A stretch of DNA of 64,000 nucleotides from the NCBI RefSeq assembly GCF_900130125.1, contig NZ_FQXY01000010.1:434001-498000 (forward strand). The letters run 5' to 3'. Below the pieces are notes generated by a model that saw nothing but the letters and a program-made list of their open reading frames with translations, searched no databases and was not told the origin of the DNA. This document shows, piece by piece, positions 38,026 to 47,559 of the stretch (positions are counted from its first letter, which is position 1; the number at the start of each line of letters is the position of its first letter). Made by a program: the position numbers and the translations under genes. This DNA is from Bacteroides congonensis. GTDB lineage: Bacteria; Bacteroidota; Bacteroidia; Bacteroidales; Bacteroidaceae.

Positions 38026-39726
38026 ATGAAAAATAAGCAATTTATCCTTCTGGCCATTGTTTGTGTCATCACCCTTCTCCCCTTTTTAGGGCTGACCGAT
38101 TTCCACACAAAAGGAGAGCCTCGTGAAGCCATCGTTTCATACTCAATGATCGAAACCGGCAACTGGATTCTGCCCGTCAACAACGGTGGAGATATCGCCT
38201 ACAAGCCGCCATTCTTTCATTGGTGTATTGCCGCCATTTCTTCTATTACAGGCAAAGTGACCGAATATACTTCCCGTATGCCCTCCGCCCTGGCCCTGAT
38301 AGCCATGGTCTTGGGTGGATTCTTATTCTATGCCAAACGCAGGGGAGCCGGTATCGCCCTGCTCATGGGACTCATTACTCTCAGCAACTTCGAGGTACAT
38401 CGTGCCGGAATGAACTGCCGTGTAGACATGGTACTGACTGCTTTCATAGTCCTTGCATTATACCAGCTTTACCGATGGTGCGAAAAAGACCGAAGAGGTT
38501 TTCCATGGGTGGCTACGCTATTGATGGGCTGCGCCACACTTACCAAAGGCCCGGTTGGAATCCTTCTTCCCTGTCTGGTGACCGGAGTCTACTTGCTTCT
38601 GCGAGGTACCCGTTTCTTCAAAGCCTTCTTCTCTATGGCATTGGTTGCCATCACCTCATGCATCCTGCCCGCCATCTGGTATATTGCCGCCTATCAGCAG
38701 GGTGGAGACAATTTCATCTCACTGGTCATGGAAGAGAACTTCGGGCGTTTCATGGGAAAAATGAGTTATGAATCTCACGAGAACCCGGCTTACTATAACA
38801 TCATCACCGTTGTATCGGGCTATGCACCCTATACGTTATTAGTTCTGCTTTCTCTCTTTACACTGACTTATACCAAAGTGACTGCCAAACCTCGTGAATG
38901 GTGGAACAAATTCACGACCTATATTCGTGAAATGGACAACACACGCCTTTTCTCCTTATTAAGCATCGTGCTTATCTTCGTATTCTACTGCATCCCGAAG
39001 AGCAAACGCAGCGTCTATCTATTGCCCATCTATCCGTTTATAGCCTATTTTTTGGCAGAATATATCATGTATTTGGCTGGAAGGCATTCAAAAGCCATCA
39101 AAGTATATGGCGGATTCCTGTCTGTCGCCGGCATTCTTCTCCTGGCCACATTCATTACCATCCAACTGGGATTAATACCCGATACAATCTTCCACGGCAG
39201 ACATGCCGCTGAAAACATCGCTTTCTTAAATGCTCTGAAGAATATATCCCTCAATGCCGCCCATATCCTAGTGATATGTCTTCCTTTGCTCGGCGCCATC
39301 TACTTTTTCCGTGCAATCAGGAAGAAAGCACCGGACATGAAACTGGTATATGCCACGCTTTTCGTAACATTCTCGATCTTCATGTCTTTAGACGGTGCTT
39401 ACCAACCTGCCATACTGAACACCAAGTCAGACAAAGGAATGGCAACAGAAATTCAGAAAATAGCTTCCGGCAGTAAGATATACTCTTATGTAGCCGTAGA
39501 TATGCTGCGTTTCTACACTGTCAACTTCTATCACAACGACCGGATAGGCTTGTTTGAAAAGGAGATGCCGTCAGAGGGATACCTGTTGGTAGGCCGGCAT
39601 GATTTCGAGAGCTTCAAGCCCAAATATGAGTCACGATACTCTTTCGAAGAAGTATACCAAAGTCCGAAAAGAGGATGTGATATCCGCGACATAATCTACC
39701 TGTACCGCTTCAAAGAGAAAGAATAA
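38026..39726 (+). CDS. GT39/ArnT-like membrane glycosyltransferase
   Basis: 566 residues with about 11-12 membrane helices. The first periplasmic loop has the GT39/83 acidic motif region (TDFHTKGEPREAIVSYSM) and YKPPFFHWC, as in ArnT-type enzymes that use polyprenyl-phosphate sugars. A substrate such as lipid A or protein cannot be decided here. It is monocistronic, with a terminator at 39774-39805, and convergent with the GT2 gene whose neighbours also act on the envelope. Confidence 0.87.
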   Translation: MKNKQFILLAIVCVITLLPFLGLTDFHTKGEPREAIVSYSMIETGNWILPVNNGGDIAYKPPFFHWCIAAISSITGKVTEYTSRMPSALALIAMVLGGFLFYAKRRGAGIALLMGLITLSNFEVHRAGMNCRVDMVLTAFIVLALYQLYRWCEKDRRGFPWVATLLMGCATLTKGPVGILLPCLVTGVYLLLRGTRFFKAFFSMALVAITSCILPAIWYIAAYQQGGDNFISLVMEENFGRFMGKMSYESHENPAYYNIITVVSGYAPYTLLVLLSLFTLTYTKVTAKPREWWNKFTTYIREMDNTRLFSLLSIVLIFVFYCIPKSKRSVYLLPIYPFIAYFLAEYIMYLAGRHSKAIKVYGGFLSVAGILLLATFITIQLGLIPDTIFHGRHAAENIAFLNALKNISLNAAHILVICLPLLGAIYFFRAIRKKAPDMKLVYATLFVTFSIFMSLDGAYQPAILNTKSDKGMATEIQKIASGSKIYSYVAVDMLRFYTVNFYHNDRIGLFEKEMPSEGYLLVGRHDFESFKPKYESRYSFEEVYQSPKRGCDIRDIIYLYRFKEKE

Positions 39727-39773
39727 AAGCAGACCGGAAAAATAAGAATATCAGAACCGTGATACTATCGGAA

Positions 39774-39805
39774 AGAAGTAAACCCTTACAGGTTTACTTC
39801 TTTTT
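39774..39805 (+). terminator. Terminator of the GT39 gene, overlapping the GT2 coding end
   Basis: The 11-bp stem AGAAGTAAACC/GGTTTACTTCT (39774-39784 with 39791-39801) is followed by TTTTT. The right arm is made of the last codons of the convergent GT2 gene, so this terminator doubles as coding sequence. Confidence 0.8.
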
Positions 39806-40736
39806 CTATCAGATAACGCGGACGGCGTTTTACTTCCTTATATATTTTGCCGATATACTCACCGATAATACCAACAGCCGTCAGGATGGCTCCGCCGATA
39901 AACCACACGGAAATCAACAACGAAGTCCACCCCCTGATAACATCCCCGCCGATAAACTCTACCAAAGCGTAGATGATAGCAAAGAAAGAAACCAGCATAA
40001 AGATAAGCCCCGAAGTTGTAATCAGCCGCAACGGTTTGACAGAGAAAGAAGTGATACCGTCTAGCGCAAAGTTCAGCATCTTCGTGAATGGATATTTAGA
40101 CTCACCGGCAAAACGCTCTTTACGATCATAGTAAACAGACGCAGTGGTATACCCCAACAGGCACACCATCCCCCGAAGGAAAAGGTTGCGTTCCGGAAAA
40201 GAAACCAATGCTTTCAAGGAACGTTTGCTCATCAGGCGGAAATCCGCATGGTTATAAACGATTTCCCCGCCCATCGTGCTCATCAGCTTATAAAAAAGTT
40301 GCGCAGTATGTTTCTTGAAGAAAGTATCTGTCTTGCGTTCCCGTCTCACACCGAATACAACATCGACACCCTGCAAAAAATAATCCACCATCTCTGTAAT
40401 GGCATTCACATCGTCCTGCAAATCGGCATCAATAGATACGGCAGCGTCATAATCACTGCCCGCCACCAGCTCCAGTCCCGCCCAGAGAGCCTGTTGATGA
40501 CCAACGTTGTGTGCCAGCTTCAGACCGGCCACGTATCTGTTCGATTCGGACAATTGCTCTATCAGTGACCAGGTAAGGTCCCTACTCCCGTCGTCTACAT
40601 ACAATATCTTTCCTTCAGCTATCTTCTCTTCCTTCTCCATTCGGGCAAGGACATCAGACAGTTGACGAGTCGTCTCTTTCAATACCTCTTCCTCGTTATA
40701 ACAAGGAACTACAATCACAAGTCTCACGCCATTCAT
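39786..40736 (-). CDS. GT2 polyprenyl-phosphate glycosyltransferase (DPM1/GtrB-like)
   Basis: 316 residues. GT-A fold with VVPCYNEEEVL, the DDGSRDLTW and SIDADLQDD motifs (metal-binding DxD-type), then two C-terminal membrane helices (about 230-255 and 265-290) as in GtrB/ArnC. It would transfer a sugar from a nucleotide donor to undecaprenyl phosphate at the inner leaflet. It overlaps the GtrA-family gene by 4 bp (ATGA type), and GtrA proteins are the usual flippase partner of such enzymes. Confidence 0.9.
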   Translation of the reverse strand: MNGVRLVIVVPCYNEEEVLKETTRQLSDVLARMEKEEKIAEGKILYVDDGSRDLTWSLIEQLSESNRYVAGLKLAHNVGHQQALWAGLELVAGSDYDAAVSIDADLQDDVNAITEMVDYFLQGVDVVFGVRRERKTDTFFKKHTAQLFYKLMSTMGGEIVYNHADFRLMSKRSLKALVSFPERNLFLRGMVCLLGYTTASVYYDRKERFAGESKYPFTKMLNFALDGITSFSVKPLRLITTSGLIFMLVSFFAIIYALVEFIGGDVIRGWTSLLISVWFIGGAILTAVGIIGEYIGKIYKEVKRRPRYLIEKEVNL

Positions 40737-41113
40737 AGCTTTTTATGTTTAAATACAAACCGCACCAACAGGAAATTCACGGGAATCACTATCGCAAATA
40801 CCGGAACAGGAGCCCATGTCTTGGAAAAGCCCATATATAAGAAAATATTCAGTAAGGTCATATGCAACAGAAAATTTATCAGATGCGCACCACCCATACC
40901 CAACAATTTCTTCCATGAGGGAGCCGTTCCGAAAGTAAAGTACGAGGTCAGATAAAAATTCACGATAAAGCTGATTATATATCCGGCCGCATAGGCTATA
41001 TTCACATTGGCAACCGACTTCAGGAAATAATAAATCCCGTAATGCAGCGCCGTGGCTATCACGCCAACCACGCCAAAACGTATAAACTCTCTGACCACCA
41101 GTTTTGTTCCCAT
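40733..41113 (-). CDS. GtrA family membrane protein (lipid-linked sugar flippase)
   Basis: 126 residues with four membrane helices. The start FIRFGVVGVIATALHYGIYYFL is typical of the GtrA/PF04138 family. The proposed role is moving a polyprenyl-phosphate sugar across the inner membrane. Overlap with the GT2 gene supports that they act together. Confidence 0.9.
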   Translation of the reverse strand: MGTKLVVREFIRFGVVGVIATALHYGIYYFLKSVANVNIAYAAGYIISFIVNFYLTSYFTFGTAPSWKKLLGMGGAHLINFLLHMTLLNIFLYMGFSKTWAPVPVFAIVIPVNFLLVRFVFKHKKL

Positions 41114-41123
41114 ATAGTAACGC

Positions 41124-43109
41124 CTATTCTACCGCCTTATCAGCAGGCCTGTCAATGGTCTTGTGTTCTTTCACCATAAATTCCGTACACTGCAACATGG
41201 AAAAGCAATAGTCTTTCAGCAACCCGAAATCTTCGTCACCGGCAGCAGCGTGCAATTTGCCATTATCCAGTTTATACTTGAATTCCTGCTGATTGTCCGG
41301 AGAATAAATGAACAAGCGGACCGAATCCCTGGCTCCTACAAGATTGTCCGCCGTGAAGAACATACATGGGCGCTCTTCTTCGAGAAGATTTACACCAAAA
41401 TTGTTCTGCAAATAACTCATATTAAGCATTCCCAACAAGGTGGGTGCCACATCTATTTGTCCCCCGAACCCATCGTACACAGCCGGGCGAATATCTTTTC
41501 CATAAATCATCAACGGGATATGGTTATAGGATTGAGGCATCTCACATTCCGGTGTACCTACCATTTTTCCGTGGTCACCAAGAAATACGAAAATCGTGTT
41601 GTCAAACCACGGCTGTTTCTCCGCCGCATCCATAAACTGCCGGATAGACCAGTCGGCATATTCTACAATCTGCTCTTCCGGTTTTTCACTATGGGGATGG
41701 AAGAATGGCGGAATGACATAAGGCGGATGGTTGCTGATAGACAACAATACAGTGAAAAACGGTTCACCCGCCTTTGCCTTCTCATTCAATATCGGAAGCG
41801 CATACTGATACATAAAATCATCCTGCACGCCAAAGCTGTTTACGACTTTCTCTGCCGGATAATTCTCCTGTGCATAGATTTCATCAAACCCGTTGGTACG
41901 GAGAAATGCGTTCATATTATCATATTGGGACTCATGTGTCATGAAGAACAGATTGCAATATCCATTCTCCTTCAACACGGTAGGCAATCCGGAGTAGACA
42001 GGAATCACCGAACCTTTCATCGCATTCCGCTTCATGATTGCGGGAAAGGAGAAAAGAGTGGAATAAATGCCATGGTTCGTATGGATACCGGACGAATAAA
42101 AATGATTGAAACTCAATGACTGCTGATACAAGCTATCCAGATAAGGAGTCAGTCTCTTGTCGGAACCGAAACTGCCCATCAGGTTGGCAGACATAGATTC
42201 CATAAATACCAAAACCACATTCTTCCGGTCGGGGAGTCCTTCACGCTCCACTTTCCGGGCAATCGGAGAAATACTCTCCACTCCCTTTCTCTGCAGATAA
42301 TCCTGTACTTGTTTCAAGGCTTCCTGCTCAGGCATCAGATGCAGCGTCCGGTTCTCTTTCCGGTTATCGTCCAATGTACTCGTAAGCAAGTTGAACACCG
42401 GATTCACGCCAAGCTGGTTCAGAAACGGGTCCTCACAATAATACGCCTGACTTACTTTAATCGGGTTATACCCCGTACGCCCACGAATACCAAACAGGCA
42501 AAGCCCCACACAGACTGCCCCCAACGGTACTATTGCCAACCGGCTTTTCCATGAAATCCGGGGTGCAGTAGCCATGCTCCGGCGGTAGAAATAGGCGGAC
42601 AGGTAAAGCGCTCCCCAACCAAATAAAATGATAGACAACAGCCCGAGAAAGATAGGAAAATAATAGGAAGACTCACCAAACACCATGCCGGCAGTCGTTC
42701 CGCCGTACCCAAACCAGTTATAAATGGAAGAATTGATAGTCTTAAAGAAATATTCAAAGTATGGAATATTAGCCGCAGCTATAATAAAAGAAACAGAATA
42801 AAACAAAATGAAATAGACAGCCACCGACCGGAACAACCACTTTGTCGTATAATTGAACAAAGCCGCTATCCACATCACTACCAGAGGAAGCAACAGAATG
42901 TAGCAGGCTATCACATTATCAAACCATAATCCACGCACAAAGGCGACCGCTTTTAAAGCAAAGTCGCCCTCTATATCTGCCGGAAACTGATAATCAATCG
43001 AGCAGAACAGCGTAAACCGGAATGCAAAGAAGAAAAACAAAGCTACTACATGTATTGACAATACATACAAAAGGTAATAGCCAAATCGTTTTATAGAGAA
43101 TCTTTTCAT
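41124..43109 (-). CDS. LTA-synthase-like membrane sulfatase-fold transferase
   Basis: 661 residues. Five N-terminal membrane helices (to about 210) precede a periplasmic alkaline-phosphatase/sulfatase domain: first metal ligand in VLVFMESMSANLMG (Glu304), the nucleophile threonine in GIHTNHGIYSTL (Thr344), and the late metal site in FVFLGDHGKM. In Bacteroidetes such enzymes transfer phospho-alcohol groups such as phosphoethanolamine or phosphoglycerol onto envelope glycans. It sits 18 bp after the MsbA-like gene and 10 bp before gtrA. Confidence 0.9.
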   Translation of the reverse strand: MKRFSIKRFGYYLLYVLSIHVVALFFFFAFRFTLFCSIDYQFPADIEGDFALKAVAFVRGLWFDNVIACYILLLPLVVMWIAALFNYTTKWLFRSVAVYFILFYSVSFIIAAANIPYFEYFFKTINSSIYNWFGYGGTTAGMVFGESSYYFPIFLGLLSIILFGWGALYLSAYFYRRSMATAPRISWKSRLAIVPLGAVCVGLCLFGIRGRTGYNPIKVSQAYYCEDPFLNQLGVNPVFNLLTSTLDDNRKENRTLHLMPEQEALKQVQDYLQRKGVESISPIARKVEREGLPDRKNVVLVFMESMSANLMGSFGSDKRLTPYLDSLYQQSLSFNHFYSSGIHTNHGIYSTLFSFPAIMKRNAMKGSVIPVYSGLPTVLKENGYCNLFFMTHESQYDNMNAFLRTNGFDEIYAQENYPAEKVVNSFGVQDDFMYQYALPILNEKAKAGEPFFTVLLSISNHPPYVIPPFFHPHSEKPEEQIVEYADWSIRQFMDAAEKQPWFDNTIFVFLGDHGKMVGTPECEMPQSYNHIPLMIYGKDIRPAVYDGFGGQIDVAPTLLGMLNMSYLQNNFGVNLLEEERPCMFFTADNLVGARDSVRLFIYSPDNQQEFKYKLDNGKLHAAAGDEDFGLLKDYCFSMLQCTEFMVKEHKTIDRPADKAVE

Positions 43110-43127
43110 CAGGTTTTATATTCCGCA

Positions 43128-44963
43128 TTACAACTGCTGCATATCATGCAAGCGTTTGTAGTAGCCGTTCAGTTCGATCAGTTCTTCATGCTTGCCGCGC
43201 TCTACAATTTCTCCTTCATACAACACGCAGATTTCATCCGCATTCTTGATGGTAGAAAGACGGTGGGCGATAGCAATCGTCGTACGCGTCTTCATCAAAC
43301 GTTCCAACGCTTCCTGCACCAGACGTTCTGACTCGGTATCCAAAGCAGAAGTGGCCTCATCGAGAATCAGAATCGGCGGATTCTTCAGGATAGCACGGGC
43401 GATACTGATACGCTGGCGCTGACCACCGGACAACTTGCCGCCACGGTCACCGATGTTCATATTGTATCCTTCCGGCTTCTCCATAATGAAATCATGCGCA
43501 TTGGCAATCTTCGCAGCTTCTATCACTTGCTCCATCGTGGCATTTTCCACGCCGAAAGCAATGTTATTGAAGAAAGTATCATTAAACAGAATAGCTTCCT
43601 GATTTACGTTACCAATCAGAGTACGCAAATCGGCAATACGCACATCGCGGATACTTGTCCCGTCGATAGTAATGTCGCCTTCCTGTACATCATGGTAGCG
43701 CGGCAACAAATCCACCAAGGTCGACTTACCGGAACCCGACTGTCCCACCAACGCAATCGTCTGTCCTTTGGGAACCGTCAGATTTACATGTTTCAGCACT
43801 TCACGCTTACCATCGTAACTAAAAGAAATATCCTTAAATTCAATTTTGTCATTCAGCCCCTTCAACGGTTTCGGATTTGGAATTTCCTTAATATTATTCT
43901 CCGCTTTGATAAGCTTGTCCACACGTTCCATAGAAGCCAGTCCCTTCGGGATATTATATCCTGCTTTCGCAAAATCCTTCAACGGATTGATTACGCTATA
44001 AAGTATCACCATATAGAAGATGAATGTCGGAGCATCTATCGTTGCATTCTGTCCTAAAATCAGCGTACCGCCAAACCATAACACGGCCACAATCAGGATT
44101 GTCCCTAAAAATTCACTCATAGGATGCGCCATCGCCTGACGTATGGCAACCCTGTTTGTCGCATCCCGAAGCTCGTTGCTACATTTGGTAAAACGGTTAA
44201 TCATCTTATCTTCCGCAATAAAAGCTTTGATAATGCGCAAGCCGCCCAGTGTCTCTTCGAGTTGCGACATCGTATCGCTCCATTTGCTTTGAGCTTCCAA
44301 AGACTGGCGTTTCAGTTTTCGCCCTACTACACCCATCAGCCAGCCCATTCCCGGCAGTACAACAATAGTAAAGAGCGTCAACTGCCAACTGGTCACAACC
44401 AACGTCGCGAAATACAGGATAATCATAATCGGGCTCTTCATCAGCATATCCAATGAACTGGTAATGGAATTTTCCACCTCACCCACGTCACCACTCATAC
44501 GAGCTATAATATCTCCCTTTCTCTCTTCCGAAAAGAAAGACATCGGCAGACGCATCACCTTGGCATACACCATGATACGGATATCACGTACAACTCCCGT
44601 ACGCAACGGAATCATCACAGCCGAAGAAGCGAAATAACAACCGGTTTTGAACAATGTCATTACCATCAGGAACAATCCCAGAAAAATAAGAGCCATAGTA
44701 GGCCCATTATCCACTATCATCTGAGATATGTAATAGTAAAAATTATTTTTGGCAACATCCGCAAAATCGCCACTACCCCATTCCATGAAATGGTATACTT
44801 TATCAACCCCTTCCGTCTTAAACAGAATACTCAGAATAGGAATCAGAAAAGTAAATGAAAATACATTGAATACGGCAGATAAAATATTCAGCAAAACAGC
44901 CCAGCCGATATACTTCTTATAAGGCGACACAAAACGTCGCATCAGTTGTAGAAATTCCTTCAT
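43128..44963 (-). CDS. MsbA-like ABC exporter (fused permease and ATPase)
   Basis: 611 residues. A six-helix exporter domain (to about 330) and an ATPase with Walker A VGQSGSGKSTL, signature LSGGQRQRISIARA and Walker B ILILDEATSALD. Length and layout are those of lipid A flippase MsbA and related lipid or drug exporters. It is the first gene of the operon with an LTA-synthase-like enzyme, GtrA and GT2, so an envelope lipid substrate is likely. The -7 box is at 44991-44998. Confidence 0.88.
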   Translation of the reverse strand: MKEFLQLMRRFVSPYKKYIGWAVLLNILSAVFNVFSFTFLIPILSILFKTEGVDKVYHFMEWGSGDFADVAKNNFYYYISQMIVDNGPTMALIFLGLFLMVMTLFKTGCYFASSAVMIPLRTGVVRDIRIMVYAKVMRLPMSFFSEERKGDIIARMSGDVGEVENSITSSLDMLMKSPIMIILYFATLVVTSWQLTLFTIVVLPGMGWLMGVVGRKLKRQSLEAQSKWSDTMSQLEETLGGLRIIKAFIAEDKMINRFTKCSNELRDATNRVAIRQAMAHPMSEFLGTILIVAVLWFGGTLILGQNATIDAPTFIFYMVILYSVINPLKDFAKAGYNIPKGLASMERVDKLIKAENNIKEIPNPKPLKGLNDKIEFKDISFSYDGKREVLKHVNLTVPKGQTIALVGQSGSGKSTLVDLLPRYHDVQEGDITIDGTSIRDVRIADLRTLIGNVNQEAILFNDTFFNNIAFGVENATMEQVIEAAKIANAHDFIMEKPEGYNMNIGDRGGKLSGGQRQRISIARAILKNPPILILDEATSALDTESERLVQEALERLMKTRTTIAIAHRLSTIKNADEICVLYEGEIVERGKHEELIELNGYYKRLHDMQQL

Positions 44964-44990
44964 TATTGATGATAAAATGAGTTAAGACCG

Positions 44991-44998
44991 CAAAGATA
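44991..44998 (-). promoter_or_regulatory. -7 box of the MsbA-like operon
   Basis: TATCTTTG on the minus strand, 27 bp before the start codon at 44963. Confidence 0.65.
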
Positions 44999-45037
44999 CA
45001 ATAAAACTGATTAACTGACAGCAGTTTCACCTAATTA

Positions 45038-45646
45038 TTAACGCGATTTATCGGAAAGTACCTCTGCCTTTGCCTGAGATACAGCCACCACATGATAATA
45101 CATCCCGTGCGTCTTCCTGTGTGACTTCACGCCCAACCTTTGCAGGATACGCCCAAAGTAATTAACCTGCCCCGGAGAGAATTTCATCTTACTCGCCTTT
45201 TGTATCCGCTGCAACAGATCCGCAGCAAGCATCCATTCTCCTTCCTCTTCATCTTCCGCAACCCGGTAATACACAAGGAACAACTGCTCTATGGCGGGCG
45301 ACTGCTCAAACTCCTGATTGGCTTCCGTCAGGATGGCTTCTTCCTTTTCATCAAACCAATACCGTTCATTGTGGTACAGCGCCGCCATCGCCTGCGCATA
45401 AAGCTGTTCGTAGTCAATGGGGCGGACCACATCAATCACTCCCGTAACCTCAACGCCAATGTACCGGCGGCTGCCGGAAGTATCCGTCAGCAAATCTTTA
45501 TGGTTACTTGTCCCGATGAAAGAGGCGTAGCGGCGAAGTTCCTCTACTGCCGAAGCATTCGGACGACGTGTGTTAACGACCGGCTTTTGCAGGATATGTT
45601 TAACAAAAGACTGCTGATTGATGCCGATCTGGTCAAACTCATCCAT
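45038..45646 (-). pseudogene. C-terminal fragment of a VapE-type protein (DUF3874), split by insertion
   Basis: 202 codons from MDEFDQIGINQQSF to the stop. The N-terminal piece of the same gene lies 9.5 kb away (55164-56669) and ends ...LNRFLLIN; joined through ATTAAT, the reading frame runs on without a break to give about 704 residues. The fragment carries the end of the ATPase core (GTSNHKDLLTDTSGSRRYIGVEV) and the DUF3874 tail. An open frame continues upstream into the inserted element (to 45757) but those codons are not part of the original gene and run antisense to the recombinase start. Confidence 0.9.
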
Positions 45647-45664
45647 ATTAATTAAACTAATAAC
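45647..45664 (+). repeat. Left end of the 9.5-kb element (attL side)
   Basis: ATTAATTAAACTAATAAC. The first six bases form the direct repeat shared with the right end. The whole 18 bp matches the reverse complement of the right end with one mismatch. Confidence 0.85.
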
Positions 45665-45687
45665 TTTTATGATTAAATTTAAAGTGC

Positions 45688-45695
45688 TATATTTG
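45688..45695 (+). promoter_or_regulatory. -7 box of the serine recombinase gene
   Basis: TATATTTG, 25 bp before the ATG and only 35 bp from the element's left end. It is overlapped by a stem AGTGCT (45683-45688)/AGCACT. Confidence 0.6.
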
Positions 45696-45719
45696 TGCTG
45701 AAATTCAAGCACTAAGAAG

Positions 45720-47411
45720 ATGAAACGAGCAGCATTATTGCTAAGATGTAGCACCAATATACAGGATTATAACCGTCAGAAGTTGGAACTTGAGAAAGTC
45801 GCCAACAGGTTTAAATTGAAAGTCGCCAAAGTCTTCGGTGAACACGTGACGGGTAAAGATGATATTCGTAAGGGCAACCGTAAATCTGTGGATGAATTGA
45901 TTAATGCCTGTGAGAATGATGAAATAGATGTCGTTCTTATATCGGAGGTCTCCCGACTAACGAGGAACTTCCTATATGGAGTAACTTTAGTTGATAAGTT
46001 TAATCGGGATTACAGCATTCCAATCTACTTTAGAGATAAAAGGAAATGGACTATTGATGTAGAGACAGGAGAAGTCAATTTAGAATTTGAGAAGGAGCTA
46101 CGCAAAGCATTTGAACAGGCGGAGGAAGAACTTGCGTCAATCCGTTTCAGAATGGCATCAGGTAAACGAGATTCAGCAGGTTTAGGTCAATGGTTTGCAG
46201 GTTTTCCACCATTCGGATATACAAGACAGAAGAACGGCTATTTAGTCAAGAATGAATATGCTCCAATCGTGAAAGAGATGTTCGACAAGTACCTTGAAGA
46301 AGGACAGGCGTTGATTACCACAACGAGATATATCTACGGCAAGTACCCTGATATAAAGAAGCTAAAGAGCATTGGCAACACTAAGTTCATACTAAACAAC
46401 AGAGCTTACACAGGCAGAGCGGAAGCCAATATCTATGACGAGATAGACAAAGTTACCGATACATTCTACTTTGACATTCCTGCCATTATAGACGAGGAAA
46501 CCTATAACAAGGTGCAGAAGAAGCTGGCTAACAACAGAACCACCACCCCTTATCCGAGAGCTACCAAGTACCTATTACAGAAACTTATCAAGTGTTCCAT
46601 ATGCGGAGCATTCTACACAAGGTTGCACTCCAATAAGAGAGATACCGTACACTTCAAATGCACAAGCGACAAGAACAGTCTGACAGGCTGTAAGAGCCAA
46701 GTCTATCTGAATGAAAGGATTGTAAACCCTATCATATGGAACTTCGTAAAGGAACAGTTGTTCTATGTCGGTAAGATGAATGCCGAGCAACGTCTTGAAG
46801 CCATTGCAGGAGAGAATGATAACAAGAGTAAAGCCATTGAGGAACAGGAAGCACTTAAAATATCTTATAAGGAGCAGGAGAACAAACTTACAAGGTTGGA
46901 GGACTTATATTTGGATAATGACATAGACAAGAACCGTTACAAGGAACGGAAGTCCAAGATTGAGAAAGAGCTTTCATCCATAAAGGCTCAAATGGATAGA
47001 CTGACAGACAGAATAAGACTGTCAGATTTCAACATCAAGCGGTTCAACAGTACGGACTTTACGGAGCAATATTTTAAAGAGGTGGAAGCCGACCTTGAAA
47101 AGCAGATGAAAGTCCTTCGTGAATACGTGAAAGGCATTTACCCATTATACATAGACAAGGTTTACTGTTTCCTGAAGGTTGATACCATTGAAGGAATGTT
47201 CAACATATTCTACGAGCCACGAAAGGCTCAACAGAAGTGCGCCTACTTCATTAAAGACACATTGGCACAGTACCACCCTGACATACGGAACTTCTATACT
47301 CCCAATAACACATTACTGACAGACAGTGATGAAGTGGATGCTTACTATACATTAGAAGAAATGAAAGAGATTTGCAGCAGGAATGGCTTTGAAGTCCGAT
47401 ACAGGGAATGA
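45720..47411 (+). CDS. Large serine recombinase (integrase)
   Basis: 563 residues. The N-terminal resolvase domain begins LLLRCSTNIQDYNRQ with the catalytic serine at residue 11; SEVSRLTRN is the conserved helix. A recombinase domain follows (FPPFGYTRQKNGYLVKNEYAPIVKEMF, about 165-200), then a zinc ribbon (CSICG...C...C, about 296-335), and a coiled-coil region rich in Glu and Lys (about 365-435). This is the architecture of integrases that join attP and attB in one direction. It lies at the left end of the element, 67 bp from the junction, and is its probable integrase. Confidence 0.93.
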   Translation: MKRAALLLRCSTNIQDYNRQKLELEKVANRFKLKVAKVFGEHVTGKDDIRKGNRKSVDELINACENDEIDVVLISEVSRLTRNFLYGVTLVDKFNRDYSIPIYFRDKRKWTIDVETGEVNLEFEKELRKAFEQAEEELASIRFRMASGKRDSAGLGQWFAGFPPFGYTRQKNGYLVKNEYAPIVKEMFDKYLEEGQALITTTRYIYGKYPDIKKLKSIGNTKFILNNRAYTGRAEANIYDEIDKVTDTFYFDIPAIIDEETYNKVQKKLANNRTTTPYPRATKYLLQKLIKCSICGAFYTRLHSNKRDTVHFKCTSDKNSLTGCKSQVYLNERIVNPIIWNFVKEQLFYVGKMNAEQRLEAIAGENDNKSKAIEEQEALKISYKEQENKLTRLEDLYLDNDIDKNRYKERKSKIEKELSSIKAQMDRLTDRIRLSDFNIKRFNSTDFTEQYFKEVEADLEKQMKVLREYVKGIYPLYIDKVYCFLKVDTIEGMFNIFYEPRKAQQKCAYFIKDTLAQYHPDIRNFYTPNNTLLTDSDEVDAYYTLEEMKEICSRNGFEVRYRE

Positions 47412-47474
47412 TTGCAGCAGCCGTTAAGGGAACTTGAACAATATGCCTGCCTTTAGACCAAATTTTACTAAAAT

Positions 47475-47526
47475 GGGACAGAATCATTCAGACCATAATA
47501 AGGATAATTATTATTACTTTTGTCCC
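47475..47526 (-). repeat. 52-bp GGGACA/TGTCCC element, copy 1 (inverted)
   Basis: Exactly 52 bp, ends GGGACA and TGTCCC, 40 bp inside. Read on the minus strand it holds TTATTATGGTCTGAAT at the same place as copies 2 and 3. It lies between the serine recombinase and helicase genes. Confidence 0.85.
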
Positions 47527-47559
47527 ATAATTCAAACGATTAAACTTTAAATTCAGATT

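Noticed and set aside
41163..42119. 318-codon plus-strand frame opposite the LTA-synthase-like gene
   Set aside because: The minus-strand protein has full family motifs; the opposite frame has no recognisable domain and lacks a ribosome site.
45647..45757. Treating the 239-codon minus-strand frame as a complete gene starting at 45757
   Set aside because: The first 37 codons belong to the inserted element and overlap the recombinase start in antisense; the homologous part begins at MDEFDQ (45646).
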